Positions 20,094 through 31,361 of a stretch of 64,000 nucleotides of DNA are shown piece by piece. Numbering within the stretch: position 1 is the stretch's first letter; the number at the start of each line of letters is the position of its first letter. Made by a program: the position numbers and the translations under genes. The stretch comes from Campanula takesimana (lineage: Eukaryota; Streptophyta; Magnoliopsida; Asterales; Campanulaceae). The notes beneath the pieces are model-generated. The model was not told the DNA's origin, did not search any database, and was given only the letters and a program-made list of their open reading frames with translations. The stretch is from positions 412,297 to 476,296 of the forward strand of contig JAOWBW010000182.1 in NCBI GenBank assembly GCA_026119855.1. Reading direction: 5' to 3'.

Positions 20094-20999
20094 ATGGCTT
20101 CTAATTACCATTCTGCCACTACCTCCACTTTCCTTCTCCTCTTCATCATCGTCGTCACCTCTGTTTTTGAGCCTTCCCTCTCCGCTCTTGTTCAGCAACA
20201 ACCACTCATACTCAAATACCATAACGGCGCTCTCTTGAAAGGCACTGTTACCGTTAATCTCGTCTGGTATGGCAAATTCACCCCTACACAACGCGCCATA
20301 ATCGTTGATTTTCTCCAGTCACTTAACGCCGCCAAATCCCCGCTCCCCTCCGCCGCATCCTGGTGGAAAACCACCGAGAAGTACAAAGGCGGCGCTTCCG
20401 CCCTCGTCGTCGGCAAACAAATCCTCGATGAAAACTATTCTCTCGGAAAGTCCCTCAAGAATTACCATCTTGCATATTTGGCATCTAAAGCCGGCGCCGG
20501 AAGCTCTGTCAACGTGGTTTTAACGGCTAAAGATGTGGGTGTTGCCGGGTTTTGCAGCCGGTGCGGGTCACACGGGTCAACTAAAGGGAAAACTCGGGTC
20601 GCTTATGCTTGGGTCGGTAACCCGGAAACCCAATGTCCAGGACAGTGTGCTTGGCCCTTTCACCAGCCCATTTACGGCCCACAAGGCCCTCCGTTAGTCG
20701 CACCAAACGGCGACGTTGGTGTTGACGGGATGATTATCAGTTTAGCCACCGTATTAGCTGGGGCGGTAACCAACCCATTTAACAATGGGTATTTTCAGGG
20801 CCCGGCTACAGCACCTTTAGAGGCGGTTTCAGCATGTACTGGCGTGTTCGGGTCTGGGGCTTACCCGGGAAACCCGGGTCAAGTACTAGTCGATAAGACG
20901 ACCGGTGCAAGCTATAATGCACACGGGCTGAACGGCCGGAAGTACCTGCTTCCGGCTATGTGGGACCCCCAGACCTCTGCTTGTAAAACGCTTGTTTGA
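20094..20999 (+). CDS. EXL2: EXORDIUM-like protein (phosphate-induced protein 1 family), secreted
   Basis: A complete 301-residue, intron-less gene, the only clearly intact host gene in the window. Residues 1 to about 31 form a signal peptide (FLLLFIIVVTSVF, then PSLSA). The mature part carries the family hallmarks: LKYHNGALLKG, VNLVWYGKFTPTQRAIIVDF, SWWKTTEKYKGG, LTAKDV, WVGNPETQCPGQCAWPFHQP, APNGDVGVDGMI, TNPFNNGYFQGP and the end GRKYLLPAMWDPQTSACKTLV. Family members act in the cell wall/apoplast and promote cell expansion; AtEXO is brassinosteroid-responsive and a tobacco relative was first found as phosphate-induced. The C-terminal wording resembles Arabidopsis EXL2/EXL4 most, as I recall, so the symbol is a subfamily guess. 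Start chosen because it follows a TATA box and leader and begins a signal peptide. No frameshift; the coding part is far GC-richer than its surroundings. Confidence 0.95.
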   Translation: MASNYHSATTSTFLLLFIIVVTSVFEPSLSALVQQQPLILKYHNGALLKGTVTVNLVWYGKFTPTQRAIIVDFLQSLNAAKSPLPSAASWWKTTEKYKGGASALVVGKQILDENYSLGKSLKNYHLAYLASKAGAGSSVNVVLTAKDVGVAGFCSRCGSHGSTKGKTRVAYAWVGNPETQCPGQCAWPFHQPIYGPQGPPLVAPNGDVGVDGMIISLATVLAGAVTNPFNNGYFQGPATAPLEAVSACTGVFGSGAYPGNPGQVLVDKTTGASYNAHGLNGRKYLLPAMWDPQTSACKTLV

Positions 21000-21175
21000 G
21001 TCCGTGCAGAGGAAATGGCAATGATTCGCTGCTGGCAGTCTGTACGAATTGCAGTACGGTCGCAGGGATAAGGTTGGAGTAGCACTCGGGAGTTTTGTCG
21101 TCTTGTGTGACGTGTATATTCTGCTGTAGTTTGTGTAAACAAGTTGGTTTGTAATTAGGAGTTTGTATTAATACT

Positions 21176-21181
21176 AATAAA
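21176..21181 (+). terminator. Poly(A) signal of the EXORDIUM-like gene
   Basis: AATAAA about 177 bp after the stop codon, preceded by T/G-rich sequence ('tagtttgtgtaaac', 'ttggtttgtaattag'), typical for plant 3' ends. Confidence 0.7.
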
Positions 21182-21258
21182 GGAAAAAAGATCTTACAAT
21201 TATGGACTACATAATAAATTGAATACTGTTCGCAAGCATCGACCTCGTTAGCCTAATA

Positions 21259-21481
21259 CTCTATCCTTCCTATTTTTATTTTAAACTTTACTCTTGGTCA
21301 ATTAGATGTTATTTTGACCAATAATTTAAATAAATAATAAAAATCTAAAAAATTTCATTGTATTATAATTAATAATTCTTTTAATAAATATTTTTAGATT
21401 TTTATTAGGATCATTATTTTTTTATTGGTCAAACTTATATCTGTTTGATCAAAAGTGACATTTATTTTGAACTAGAGAGAG
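21259..21481. mobile_element. Stowaway-like MITE, uninterrupted relative of 850-1317
   Basis: Left end CTCTATCCTTCC and right end complementary to CTCTCTCTAGTTC; TA at 21257-21258 and 21482-21483. The arms around 'ataaaaatctaaaa' match the 850-1317 element closely, and the central 'attgtattataattaat' is intact. The adjacent Mutator-like element shares its last bases through its own target duplication (21481-21490). Confidence 0.85.
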
Positions 21482-21490
21482 TAAAAATTT

Positions 21491-23198
21491 GAGTTTATTG
21501 CCACTTTGACCTGCGTACTATTAAAAGATTGACGATTTGCCCTTGTACTAAAGAAACTCACACTATGACCTGCGTACTATGGTTTTAATAAAAAAATGTC
21601 CAAGGATAACGATAACCCGTTAGAAATCTAACGGGCTGTCAACATATGTTAAAATTGTAACGAATTTATAGTAAAAAAAAAAATTCAAATGTGACCCTAA
21701 TATTGATATATATTCCCTCCGTCCCAACACAAGTGACACTTATTTCCTTTTCGGTCTGTCCCAACACAAGTGACACTGCCCAAAATAGAGTATTTGTTAT
21801 TAAGAGAGATCAAATAGAAAAAGTAAATAAATTATTCAATTAATATTAATTTTAAAATGAATTTATAGTAATTTATATCTCAAAAAATATTTATATTTTA
21901 ATTAAAATAGTTATCATTTACTTTCTCCACCAACTCCCACCATCTCAAAACCACCACCACCATCCACCATCTCAAAACCACCACCATCCACCATCTCAAA
22001 ACCATCGCCACCCATCATCTACAAACACCGCAAAAAAAAAATGAATTAAACACAATGATCACCTCGGAATCAAAATAGTGTCTTCAGAGATCTGAAATCA
22101 ACAAATCTCATTATTAACAAGAACAACAAAACTGACTAGCAAACAAAATCAAATCCAACATAATCTTCAAATCTGGAAATTGGTCACAGACACAACAGCA
22201 AAAAATCAAGGCAAATCGGATTTTGAAATCAGGTCCTAGTGCCGGAATACTGACTGGCTTTAAGGCTTGAAGATGGCACTAGGATTTTGAGATTTATTGA
22301 TTGCAAGCTGGGAGAGTCTGAGAGACGATCCAGACATCCAGATCTGGCCAAAGAAAGACGACCGGAGGTGGTGAGAGAGGGTGACAATGTGTTTCCACCG
22401 GCAAGTCCATCACCGTCACCGTTGCCCAGCTCCATGTGTTTGGAATCGTAGAACATGTGAGGGTTTTGCCTTGTAGTCGCTGGCCGGAGGAGGGGAGGGA
22501 AGGGTCGTCGGAGTGAAGAGGTTGCCGGAGTTGTTGACCATGCCGGAAAAAAGAAGAAGGCAGTTCGTAGGGGATAGAGAATAGTCGCCGGCGTTACTTG
22601 TTCATCTGGATCTAGATTTGACGAGGGGGGAGGTGGCCGGAGTAGGGGGAGATGGTCGCGGGATTAGGGGCGGAAAGAGGTGGCCAGTGGAGGGGGAGGT
22701 TGCCGGAGGAGGGGTATCGAAGGGGTCGCCGGAGGTGGGCGATCGGAGGGGTCGCCGGAGGAAGGGGATGGAGGGGTGGCCGGGCAGGAGTGGAGGTAGA
22801 GAGAGAAACCAGAGAGAGAGAGGGAGTGTGTGTTTGTGTTGGTGCGTATAGAGAGGAGGGGGTGTACATATTATTTATAATTTAAAGTAGTGAGGGACTA
22901 CCTGGATAAACAAAATGTTTTGTGACTAACAATATATAGAGAAATATTAATATAAAATATATGGACCTTTGCAACATTAATATCATTGTCAGGGGGTCAC
23001 ATTTGAATTTTTTTTATTGCAAATCTGTTAAATTCTTAACATATGCTGACAGTCCGTTAGATTTCTAACGGTTCATCGTTATCCTTAGGCACTTTTTTTA
23101 TTAAAACCATAGTACGCAGGTCATAGTGTGAGTTTCTTTAGTACGAGGGCAAATCGTCAATCTTTTAATAGTACGCAGGTCAAAGTGGCAATAAACTT
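21491..23198. mobile_element. Mutator-like element with exact 10-bp duplication (Pack-MULE type)
   Basis: Left end GAGTTTATTGCCACTTTGAC and inverted right end AAGTTTATTGCCACTTTGAC begin arms of about 220 bp. The duplication GTAAAAATTT is exact (21481-21490, 23199-23208). No transposase. The interior contains a Stowaway left end (21715), CCACC-rich sequence (21950-22020) and a markedly GC-rich piece (22450-22830) that reads on the minus strand as a CT-rich leader (near 22845) followed by Pro/Ser-rich low-complexity codons. It is probably a captured promoter and first-exon piece of an unidentified gene. Confidence 0.88.
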
Positions 23199-23220
23199 GT
23201 AAAAATTTCCATTTTAAATA

Positions 23221-23441
23221 CTCCCTCTGCCCCAGCTCACTTGACACTTATTTTCATTTTGGTACGTCCCAGCTCACTTGACACTTCCCAAAATAACCTA
23301 TTTTTTATAATTTTATATCCACTCTACCCCACTACTCATTCTCTCTCTTTATTTTCTACCACATATTTTTCTTGTTTTATTCTTTTTCCTTTAGTTATTG
23401 TGCCCACCTCTTGGGTGTCAAGTGAGGTGGGACAGAGGGAG
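23221..23441. mobile_element. Stowaway MITE
   Basis: Ends CTCCCTCTGCCCCAGCTCAC and the complement of 'gtgaggtgggacagagggag'; TA at 23219-23220 and 23442-23443. 'agctcacttgacact' occurs twice near the left end. Confidence 0.9.
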
Positions 23442-23442
23442 T

Positions 23443-23635
23443 ATCTTATTTTAAACTTCAAAACTTAAAAAGTAAAGTTTTTTATATTGTTTTATTTGTG
23501 AGCTCCATATTTCATACTCATTAACTTTTTTCTATCCCTTTTCCTCTCTCCTACCAAACCATCCACAATCACAATACATTTTTTTTTTTAATTATTGAAC
23601 CCAATTTTTTTTAAAAATTTAAATTGAGAGGGGGT
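23443..23635. mobile_element. Decayed Stowaway fragment
   Basis: Resembles the inner part and right end of the MITE at 1597-1848 ('aaacttcaaaac', 'catactcattaac', 'aaatttaaattgagaggggg'). Its left end is missing, next to the younger MITE at 23221-23441. Confidence 0.5.
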
Positions 23636-23702
23636 ATTTCTTTATCTCATAATCTCAAAGGTGCTAGTTAAGTTGTCAAACTAATCGTATGATAAAAAAA
23701 AA

Positions 23703-24189
23703 GGAGTTTTTTGCAAAAGTGACATGCGTACTTTGTGCAATATATCAATTTGACTCGCGTACTTTGGAAACATCAAATGTGGGTTGCGTACTTAATGTTT
23801 TTAAAATTTTGATACCACTTTTTTAACACCCGTTAAAAACATAACGGGACTTCCATAACTTCCATAACTTCCGGCAATCTCCATAAATACCGGCCACCTC
23901 CATTTTTTCCGGCAATCACACACACACTCATTTTCTCTCTGTCTCACACACACAATATATCTCATTTTCAAGCTTCTCTTTAGAGAGATCCTAATTTCAT
24001 GAATATGAATTAGGGATATACCTACACCTACCAGTTTTACGGTAGAAATTGGAAGAAGAAGGCAAAGACTGTTGGCGAAAATTTTGGAAGCGCTGAAGCC
24101 AACGTTGCATCGTGGAAGACAAGTAGACATCGGAGAATTTAGGACGGCGACCCTGAAACGGTCTTTGAGGCGGTGCTGGAGAAATCGAG
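23703..24189. mobile_element. Left part of another Mutator-like element
   Basis: Begins 'ggagttttttgcaaaagtga' and contains spaced phrases 'catgcgtactttgtgc', 'ctcgcgtactttgg', 'gggttgcgtact', in the style of the 21491 terminal repeat but not the same sequence. It is followed by a GC-richer stretch (24060-24189). The SIRE-like LTR begins directly after. No partner end was found to the right of 54449, so it is probably truncated by that insertion or a later deletion. Confidence 0.45.
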
Positions 24190-25597
24190 TGTTGGGTATG
24201 CTTATTACTTAACCCTCCTAATTATGTTAGAATTGATTGATACCATCACCTAAGTTTATTTTAAGGACTTTAGGACCCTATGTAAGAATTTTTATAACTT
24301 CAATTTTTAGCTAAGTCCTCTTTATAGACTAGGCTTAGTGTTTAGGGCTGAAGCTTTGGATTTGAGGTCTCATGAGAATTTGTCTAAGTGTGATGCACAT
24401 GACCTTCATGCGCAGCACCATCTGCGCACTTCAATGCGCATGATTTTCATGCGAAGCACATATATACCTTAGTCAAATCTCTTATTTCCTGACCTCACCT
24501 TTGTATAGCTTGGAAAGCGTTATGTAAAGCTACGTTTTTTGGTATGAGTCAAAGTGCTGATGTGGAAAAACGTCAAAACGTGCACACTAAGCATACACGT
24601 GGATGGAGAGACACGCCTCAGTTTGAAATTCAAATTGAAGACAGCTGTCACCCTTCTAGAAGATATCTGAAAGCTGTCAACTTGCTGTCTCCAACGGCTA
24701 TAAAGGACAGCTGCGCACCAATCACATTGTGACAGCACATCATCCTTGCTGAAGCTCCCCAACGGCTAGTTTTTGGAGCTCCACTATAAATATCCAGCTC
24801 TTCCTCATTTTCCAATCTGCTTGTGCTTTTGCTTTCAAAGAGAAAGATTTGAAGATTTGATGCTTGCTCATTTCCAGAATTCCCAAGAACAACCTTCATA
24901 CCTTCATACTCAATCCAAGCCCAGATCCTATAAGCCTTTGTATCACCAGAATTCTTTGTGCTTTCCATCATACGATTCATAGAGCCCAGAATTCTGTAAC
25001 ACACACACCTCTTGAAGTTTCGATCTCATCGATCTTACTTCTAGAGATACACCGGTTATTGTCTAGGATTTGATCTTTCATAGATTATAGATCTTTGAGT
25101 TAGTTTGTTCTAAATCATTGTAACTTGTAACTCTCTCATATAATAAGATCTCCATTAGAAATCCAAGACTAACCATCTTGGTAGAGGACGTAGATCTTTT
25201 CCCGATCGAACCTCTCCAAATAGCTTGTCTATTTATTGTGCTTTGTTTTCTACTCTTAAGCTTTACTTATATATTACTTTGTTTGATCTTTGTAGTTACA
25301 TTGCGCATATTGAATTGTGTTTGTATGCTTATTGCCTTAGTTCCATGTTGCGCCAATCTTTAAGCTAAACTTAGTGCGTGCGTATTTACACTTCTGCGCA
25401 TACTCCCTGCGCATAAGTGATTGCTTTAAGTTTCCGCTGTGCATTTCACACTCTTGTTGCGCGCTATACTTAGCCAAAATAAGACCTGTGCGCATTAGCC
25501 ATTGTTTTGCAAAAGGGTTTGAAAAGAATTATAAAAACGCTATTCACCCCCCCCCTTTAGAATTTTTCATATAATTGTTGCCCTTTTGGGACCAACA
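24190..25597 (+). repeat. 5' LTR of the SIRE-like element
   Basis: 1,408 bp, TGTTGGGTATG...GGGACCAACA. A cluster of TGCGCA words lies at 24409-24440, with a single CTGCGCACC at about 24710. The TATA box 'ctataaatat' is at 24784-24793. More TGCGC words follow in R/U5 (25300-25500). The small open frames in it are not genes. Confidence 0.95.
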
Positions 25598-25599
25598 AG

Positions 25600-25611
25600 T
25601 GGTATCAGAGC
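25600..25611 (+). other. Primer binding site (initiator-Met tRNA), SIRE-like element
   Basis: TGGTATCAGAGC starts two bases after the LTR end. Confidence 0.95.
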
Positions 25612-25670
25612 GAACACCTTTATAAAACATTTCTGTTTTTCAAGCTTAACAGCTTGGGTGCCGATTCGAT

Positions 25671-27858
25671 ATGGCAAACACAAAACCTATAGCAACTGCT
25701 AACTATACACATGTTCCAGTCTTTGATGAAGATCATTTCGACGTGTGGAAATTCAGAATCCTGACCCATATCAACTCAATTGATGAAAGGCTCCATGACA
25801 CCGTAGTTTATGGACCTTATATTCCAATGAAGGCGAATCCTAATCCACGCACCAACGCTGCTCAACCATCCATTCTGAAACCGAAGGAAGAATGGAACGA
25901 AGAAGAAACTAGAAGAGTTGCAAATGATGGGAAAGCTAGAAACATTCTTCTTAGCACTCTAAGCACGGCCATGAAACAGCAAGTCATGCATTGTGCTACT
26001 GCAAATGAATTATGGGATGCTATCGAAGAGCATATCGAAGGAGACACTGTTTGCAAAGAAAACAAGAGATACGAAGTACAAAAGAGATTCAATAATTTCT
26101 CTCAACTCCCCGGTAAAACCCTAAGACAGACTTATGAACGCTACTGTGAAATTATAAATCTATGTATTTCACTTGGCATGAAGTTTTCAAACAAAGATTT
26201 GAATGTAAATTTCCTCCAAGCTTTTGGATCAAGATATCTTCATAAATCCAGCGCTCTTGAAGACGCCGAAACTTTAGATGTATGGACTTTAAGGAACCTT
26301 TATGCAAATCTTAAGGTTTATGAGCTCAAACTCCAACGAATCAGTGAACTGAAGGAAAATCTAAGTCCATTGCAATGGTGGCGCACAGAGAAGAAGCGCC
26401 TGCGCAAGTTCAAGTTCAAGTTGAGAAAAGTTCCGACCCAAAATTTCTACCTCTGAGCTATTAGATATGGATGACGAAGACTTCGCTTTATTTGTGAAGA
26501 AATTTCAGAAGTTCAGAAAGTTCTCAAAACCCAACCCCTCCAGCAAATTTCAAGGATCTATAAGCAGAGCTCCTCCAAAGTTCACTAGGAGCAGCGAATC
26601 AAAAAGGAAAGAAGATCTGGTATGTTTTAATTGCAGGAAACCAGGACACTTTGCCTCAAGCTGCCCAATCCCCAAGTTTGAATACATGCAGAAGAAGAGC
26701 AGCCATACTCCCAAATTCTCTCCCAGACCCAATCGTCACAAGGGAATGATTGCTGAAGAAGAATCACCAGCAAATGAGCATAACACTTGGATCAAAACAG
26801 ACTCTGAAGAGAGCGATGAAGATACTGATGATGGGCTCGTGTGCTTGATGGAAAATGATGATGAAGTCGATACTTATGATTCCGATGATGACTGCTCAAA
26901 GGATATCCCTGATATGAATGTTTTGAATAAACCTATCAAGAAATCTGTAGGTTTTCAAGATATTAAAAAGAAGAAAGGACCAACCATCAGCGAGCTTGTT
27001 GAACAAGGATTTATTACCCCAACTCAAAGCGATGGTGGATTGTTATTTTCCAGATGTGACCTGAGCGAAAGAAGCAAGCTCAGAAAAGGCAACTACATCA
27101 GACCTCAAGTTGAACCAATCCCTGTAATCACTCATGATGAAGATATTGCCAAACAAGAAAAATTGTTCTTAGAAGCTGAAAAGGTAATCAGTAAATTTGG
27201 CAAAATGAAGGAAGCTTTAGCACTATCATGTGAAGAAATTTCCCAGCTTAAGACCGAGAAATCTCTTCTAAAATCTGAACTCACCCTCCTTAAGGAGCAG
27301 ATAAAGAGCATGACTCCTCTTACTATTAAAAACACTTTTCTAACGGAACAGAACTCATTACTTAAAGTTCAAAACGATGAATTGGTTGCTCAAATTACTG
27401 ATCTTCAAAAGATTACAAATGAGTGGTCCAATTCTCGTGTCACTATGGAAAGTATCTTTGAGTCCCAAAAAGCCTGTGGTGATAAAAGTTGCTTGGGATT
27501 CTCATCAACTAGTGACAACTTTAAGTGTGAGGTCTGCGCTGAAAGAGATAGTGAATTTACAACTCAACAAACTCATGAAATTCCCAAGGAGAAACATTCT
27601 ATTTTAATGGATAAAGGACAGGAAAAAGTCAAAAGACAAACATTCCATTATGTCTATCCAACGAAACAATTTGGGAAAGCTAAGGAGAAGGAATTAGCTA
27701 CAGATGAACCATTTCCTACCAAAATCATTCTTGAAACAAAGCGCGCTCCTTCTACTAGTGCACATTATGCGCCTAGGAGCCATGCGCCTCATCGCCATGC
27801 GCCTCATCGCCATGCGCATCCTAGCCCTATGCGCCCTACTAGAAAAAGCGCTCAATAA
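25671..27858 (+). pseudogene. Gag of the SIRE-like element, frameshifted
   Basis: Two open parts: 25671-26456 (copia Gag core with FDVWKFRILTHI, ELWDAIEEHIEGD, QTYERYCEIINL, LNVNFLQAFG) and 26467-27858. A frameshift near 26390-26460 separates them. The second part holds the zinc knuckle CFNCRKPGHFASSC, an acidic stretch (SEESDEDTDDG, DSDDDC), a coiled-coil region (about codons 225-320 of that part: EKVISKFGKM, LKTEKSLLKSELTLLKEQ) and a tail of APHRHAPHRHA-type repeats made from TGCGCC words. The long acidic and coiled-coil extension after the knuckle is a feature of SIRE-type Gag. Gag would assemble the particle. Confidence 0.88.
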
Positions 27859-29829
27859 TTTAAAAAGAAAGATTTTGTTAAGGCTGGATCATCTGACCCA
27901 AAGAATAGAAATGAGTCTGTAAAAACTCATGTGATTGGTGGCTTTCATCATTGTTCAATTTGTAATTGTTTTGGACACAAGGCCGTGGAATTCCTTTTGA
28001 GATTCACTCCCAATGCCAAAGGACTTAAAAATCCTAAGGTCAAGCAAGAGTGGGTCGTCAAAAGTTGCTAACTCTAGGACCCAAAAGGAATAAAGGGGAC
28101 CTGCTTAAATGTCTATATTTCAGGTTCTTTGCTTAATGGCTGGATCTTCTAAAGCTAGAACGTATGAATGGATTCTCGACAGTGGGTGCTCATGACACAT
28201 GACTGGAGATGAATCCTTACTTGAAGATGTTCATGAAGAAAGAGGTCCCTCAGTAACATTTGGTGATAATAACAAAGGTCAAGTTGTTGCATATGGAAAG
28301 ATCAAGAAAGACAAAGTGTGCATTGAAAGAGTCTCTCTCGTCGAAGGACTCAAGCACAACTTATTATCCATATCTCAATTCTGCGACAAAGGATTAGAAT
28401 GCCATTTTACTTCAACTCAATGTCTTATCAAGAATGGCAAAACTGGAGCTATCTTACTCACGGGATATCGTAAGACAAATATTTATATTATTGATTTACA
28501 TAGTATGAACTCTAGTACTAATCTCTGTTTTGTAGCAAAAAGTGTGAGCGAAAATAGTTGGCTATGGCACAAGCGCATGAGTCACTTGAACTTCAAATGT
28601 CTATCAAAACTTACCAGGGATATTCTTGTCAAAGGACTTCCCAAGGTTGCTGATCATCATGACAACAAATGCGCAGCTTGTCAACTAGGCAAACAATCAA
28701 AGCAGTCCTTCTCCAGCAAGACACATCCCTCAACTTCAAAATGTTTGCAACTGCTGCACATTGATCTATTTGGACCAGTCACCACTGCGAGCATCAAAAG
28801 AAACAAGTATACCTTAGTTGTGGTGGATGATTTCTCAAGATACACATGGGTGGAGATGATGATTATTAAAGACGAATGTTATGATATTCTCACCTTATTA
28901 TTTAGACTGCTTCAAACCCAAAAAGAAGATGACATCGTTAGTGTTCGATCCGACAATGGAACAGAATTCAAGAATAACGGTGTTGCTCGATATTGCGACG
29001 ATCATGGGATAGATCACAACTTCTCAACCGCTGGAGTTCCTCAACAAAATGGTGTTATGGAAAGAAAGAATAGAACGTTAATAGAAGAAGGGAAGACGAT
29101 GATAGCAGAAGCTAAATTGCCTAAGTATTTCTGGGAGGAAGCTATCAACACAGCATGCTTTACCCAAAATCGTTCCCTCATCAACAAGCGCCATAACAAG
29201 ACCCCTTATGAACTCTGGCGTGGTAGAACTCCCAACATTGCTTTCTTCAAGATCTTTGGCTGCAAATGCTATATCATCTACAATGGAAATGAACATAGAG
29301 GTAAATTCGATGCCAAAGCCGACGAAGGTATTTTTGTTGGGTATGCTAAACATTCAAAAGCTTTTCTTGTTTTCAATAGATCTATATTAGTGATAGTTGA
29401 ATCTGTACATGTTACATTCGATGAACATTCTCTCCTTGAGCCATATTTGGTTCCTAATGTTGCTGATGATTCTGTTGAGTCTATTGAGACAGGTGCGCAC
29501 ATTCCAACTGCGCAGACACAAGAACATAATGTATCAACACAAGGAAATCCATCCACATCAGTTGCGAAAAGTTATGTCTATAGCGCACCAAGAGAACCTT
29601 CAGTTGCACCTTATCATGCGCCTGATGATTCTCCTCATGCGCCTCAATCTACTGCCGCATCTGGTGTTAATCCCACTTTTAATTCTGAACCAATTCAACC
29701 CCCAAATTTCAATGACTTTGATGCTGGTGAAGATGTGCCAATTGAAGACCTTCAAGTTTCTACAACTCAACCTAACTTACCTCCTAAAATTCGTGAAATT
29801 AGAGATCACCCAATCACTAACATTATTGG
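27859..29829 (+). pseudogene. Protease and integrase of the SIRE-like element, cut by the nested copia
   Basis: A second knuckle-like segment (CSICNCFGHKAVEF) near 27955 precedes the protease motif WILDSGCS. There a TGA stop (28193-28195) replaces the residue before HMTGD. From 28199 the frame is open. The integrase zinc site is WHKRMSH with CAACQLG, and the catalytic core shows HIDLFGPV, RSDNGTEF and GVMERKNRT, so all three acidic residues remain. The GKFDAKADEGIFVGYA block and a Pro/Thr/Ser-rich linker with TGCGCC words follow. The frame reaches PITNIIG and is then broken by the nested element at 29830; its last 27 apparent codons belong to that LTR. Confidence 0.9.
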
Positions 29830-31348
29830 TGTTGGTAGTGGTGCCCTAGGCACGTTTAATAAACGTTGTAATTGTTATCATTTATTTCATATCAATAAAG
29901 AGATGTTTTGATTATTATTGTTGTTCATGTTTACTTATAATAATCTCCGTCCCTAGTACTTGTTAAGCACTAGTATAAAAGCTAAATGACCATGGGATGA
30001 TCATGTTAGATTTATGGGTACTTGTTTGGAACAAGGTACTGGACATGACCCGCTGTATGAGATTTATGTCATGGTCTATGTCGTACATATATCTCATATT
30101 AGTTATGTCATACGAATCCTTAGACATGAAGTTATTATAGTCTTCCACTTGATGAACATTATGTTTGACATATTCAAACGCTACCTTTAACCGGGTAGTT
30201 ATAAAGGGTATGATTGGCATAATCGGATTCACGTAGGGAAGAGTAATAAGCTAAATGGATTTGTCCCTCTTCGGAGAGATGTCAAGCTTAGGCCTCTCGT
30301 AGGAATGATGTTGATGAAAATTTTCGGCCGGACTCAAATGAATTGATTAGATCGATGTCATTTGTAGTATCAACATATTCGGAATCGAGAAAGTATTGAA
30401 CAAAACAAGTTGACTTGTTGACCATGACTTGTGTTCAATGACATCGTGGACAAAGGGATTGTGACATGTTCTAAAGGAATGCGAACTTGTATCTAGTTAT
30501 ACTATTTGGGTAGGTATGACGGTTTGCTAGAACCTAATCATATCTTATGGTTTCATGTTTGAACCCATTACCAACTTAGTGTAATCCTAGAGGGTCACAC
30601 ACAATAGAACGAATCTTAAATAAGGACTATATCGGAATATTGAGTCGAAGGACTTTGGAGGATTTTGGAAATTAGGGAAATCTGGGGCAGGTGTGCGATC
30701 GCACAAAAGGGTTTGAGCGGCCGCACAGATTGGCTCAAAAAGTACCAGAAACCTTCCAGATAGATGTACGGCCGCACAGGTGTTTTTGGGCGGCCGCACA
30801 CCATGTCGGGACTGGTTTCCTAATTTGATTTGGAAAAGAATTTTGGACGAGTTTAGACACAAGTTTCCTATTTGGAATAGGTCTAACTTGTATATAAACA
30901 GCCAAATTCGGGCCAGAACAGATCATAGCTTTTTTGCAAGTCTCCAAAGAGTTTGAGAGAGTTTTATTTTGTTCTAAGACATCCTAGATTGAAGAACAAA
31001 TTAATATACAAACTAAAATTCCATATAGTTCATATTAATTGTGAAAACGTGTTTCACAATATTGGTCTAACAACCAAGATCAAGTGTTCTTGATATTCGT
31101 TCAAGGTGTGGATACCGCTAGAGGGTGAAGCTCATCATCTTCAAAGTTCGTGTTCTTACTTGTTCGTGATTAAAGCTTCAAATTCTCCACCAAGATCAAA
31201 GACCAAATTTAAAGTTATCAAGGGTTAGTTTTTCTAGTATTCATATTGCAAGTATTTGATTTAATCATATGAATGGATCTATGGGCTTTGGGTTTCATAA
31301 AATTTTAAATGCTATTTTCCGCTGCGCATGTTACTACGAAACCCAACA
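29830..31348 (+). repeat. 5' LTR of the nested copia
   Basis: TGTTGGTAGTGG...AACCCAACA. Four CG-rich palindromic words lie at 30691-30801 (gtgcgatcgcac, gcggccgcac type). TATA box 'tatataaaca' at 30891-30900. Confidence 0.95.
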
Positions 31349-31349
31349 G

Positions 31350-31361
31350 TGGTATCAGAGC
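31350..31361 (+). other. Primer binding site (initiator-Met tRNA), nested copia
   Basis: TGGTATCAGAGC, one base after the LTR end. Confidence 0.95.

Noticed and set aside
22612..22885. GC-rich overlapping frames on both strands
   Set aside because: Low-complexity interior of a Mutator-like element; no recognisable domain and open in several frames at once.
25178..25574. Short frames in the SIRE-like LTRs (and copies at 53792-54317)
   Set aside because: They lie in LTR R/U5 sequence and end at the primer site; not genes.
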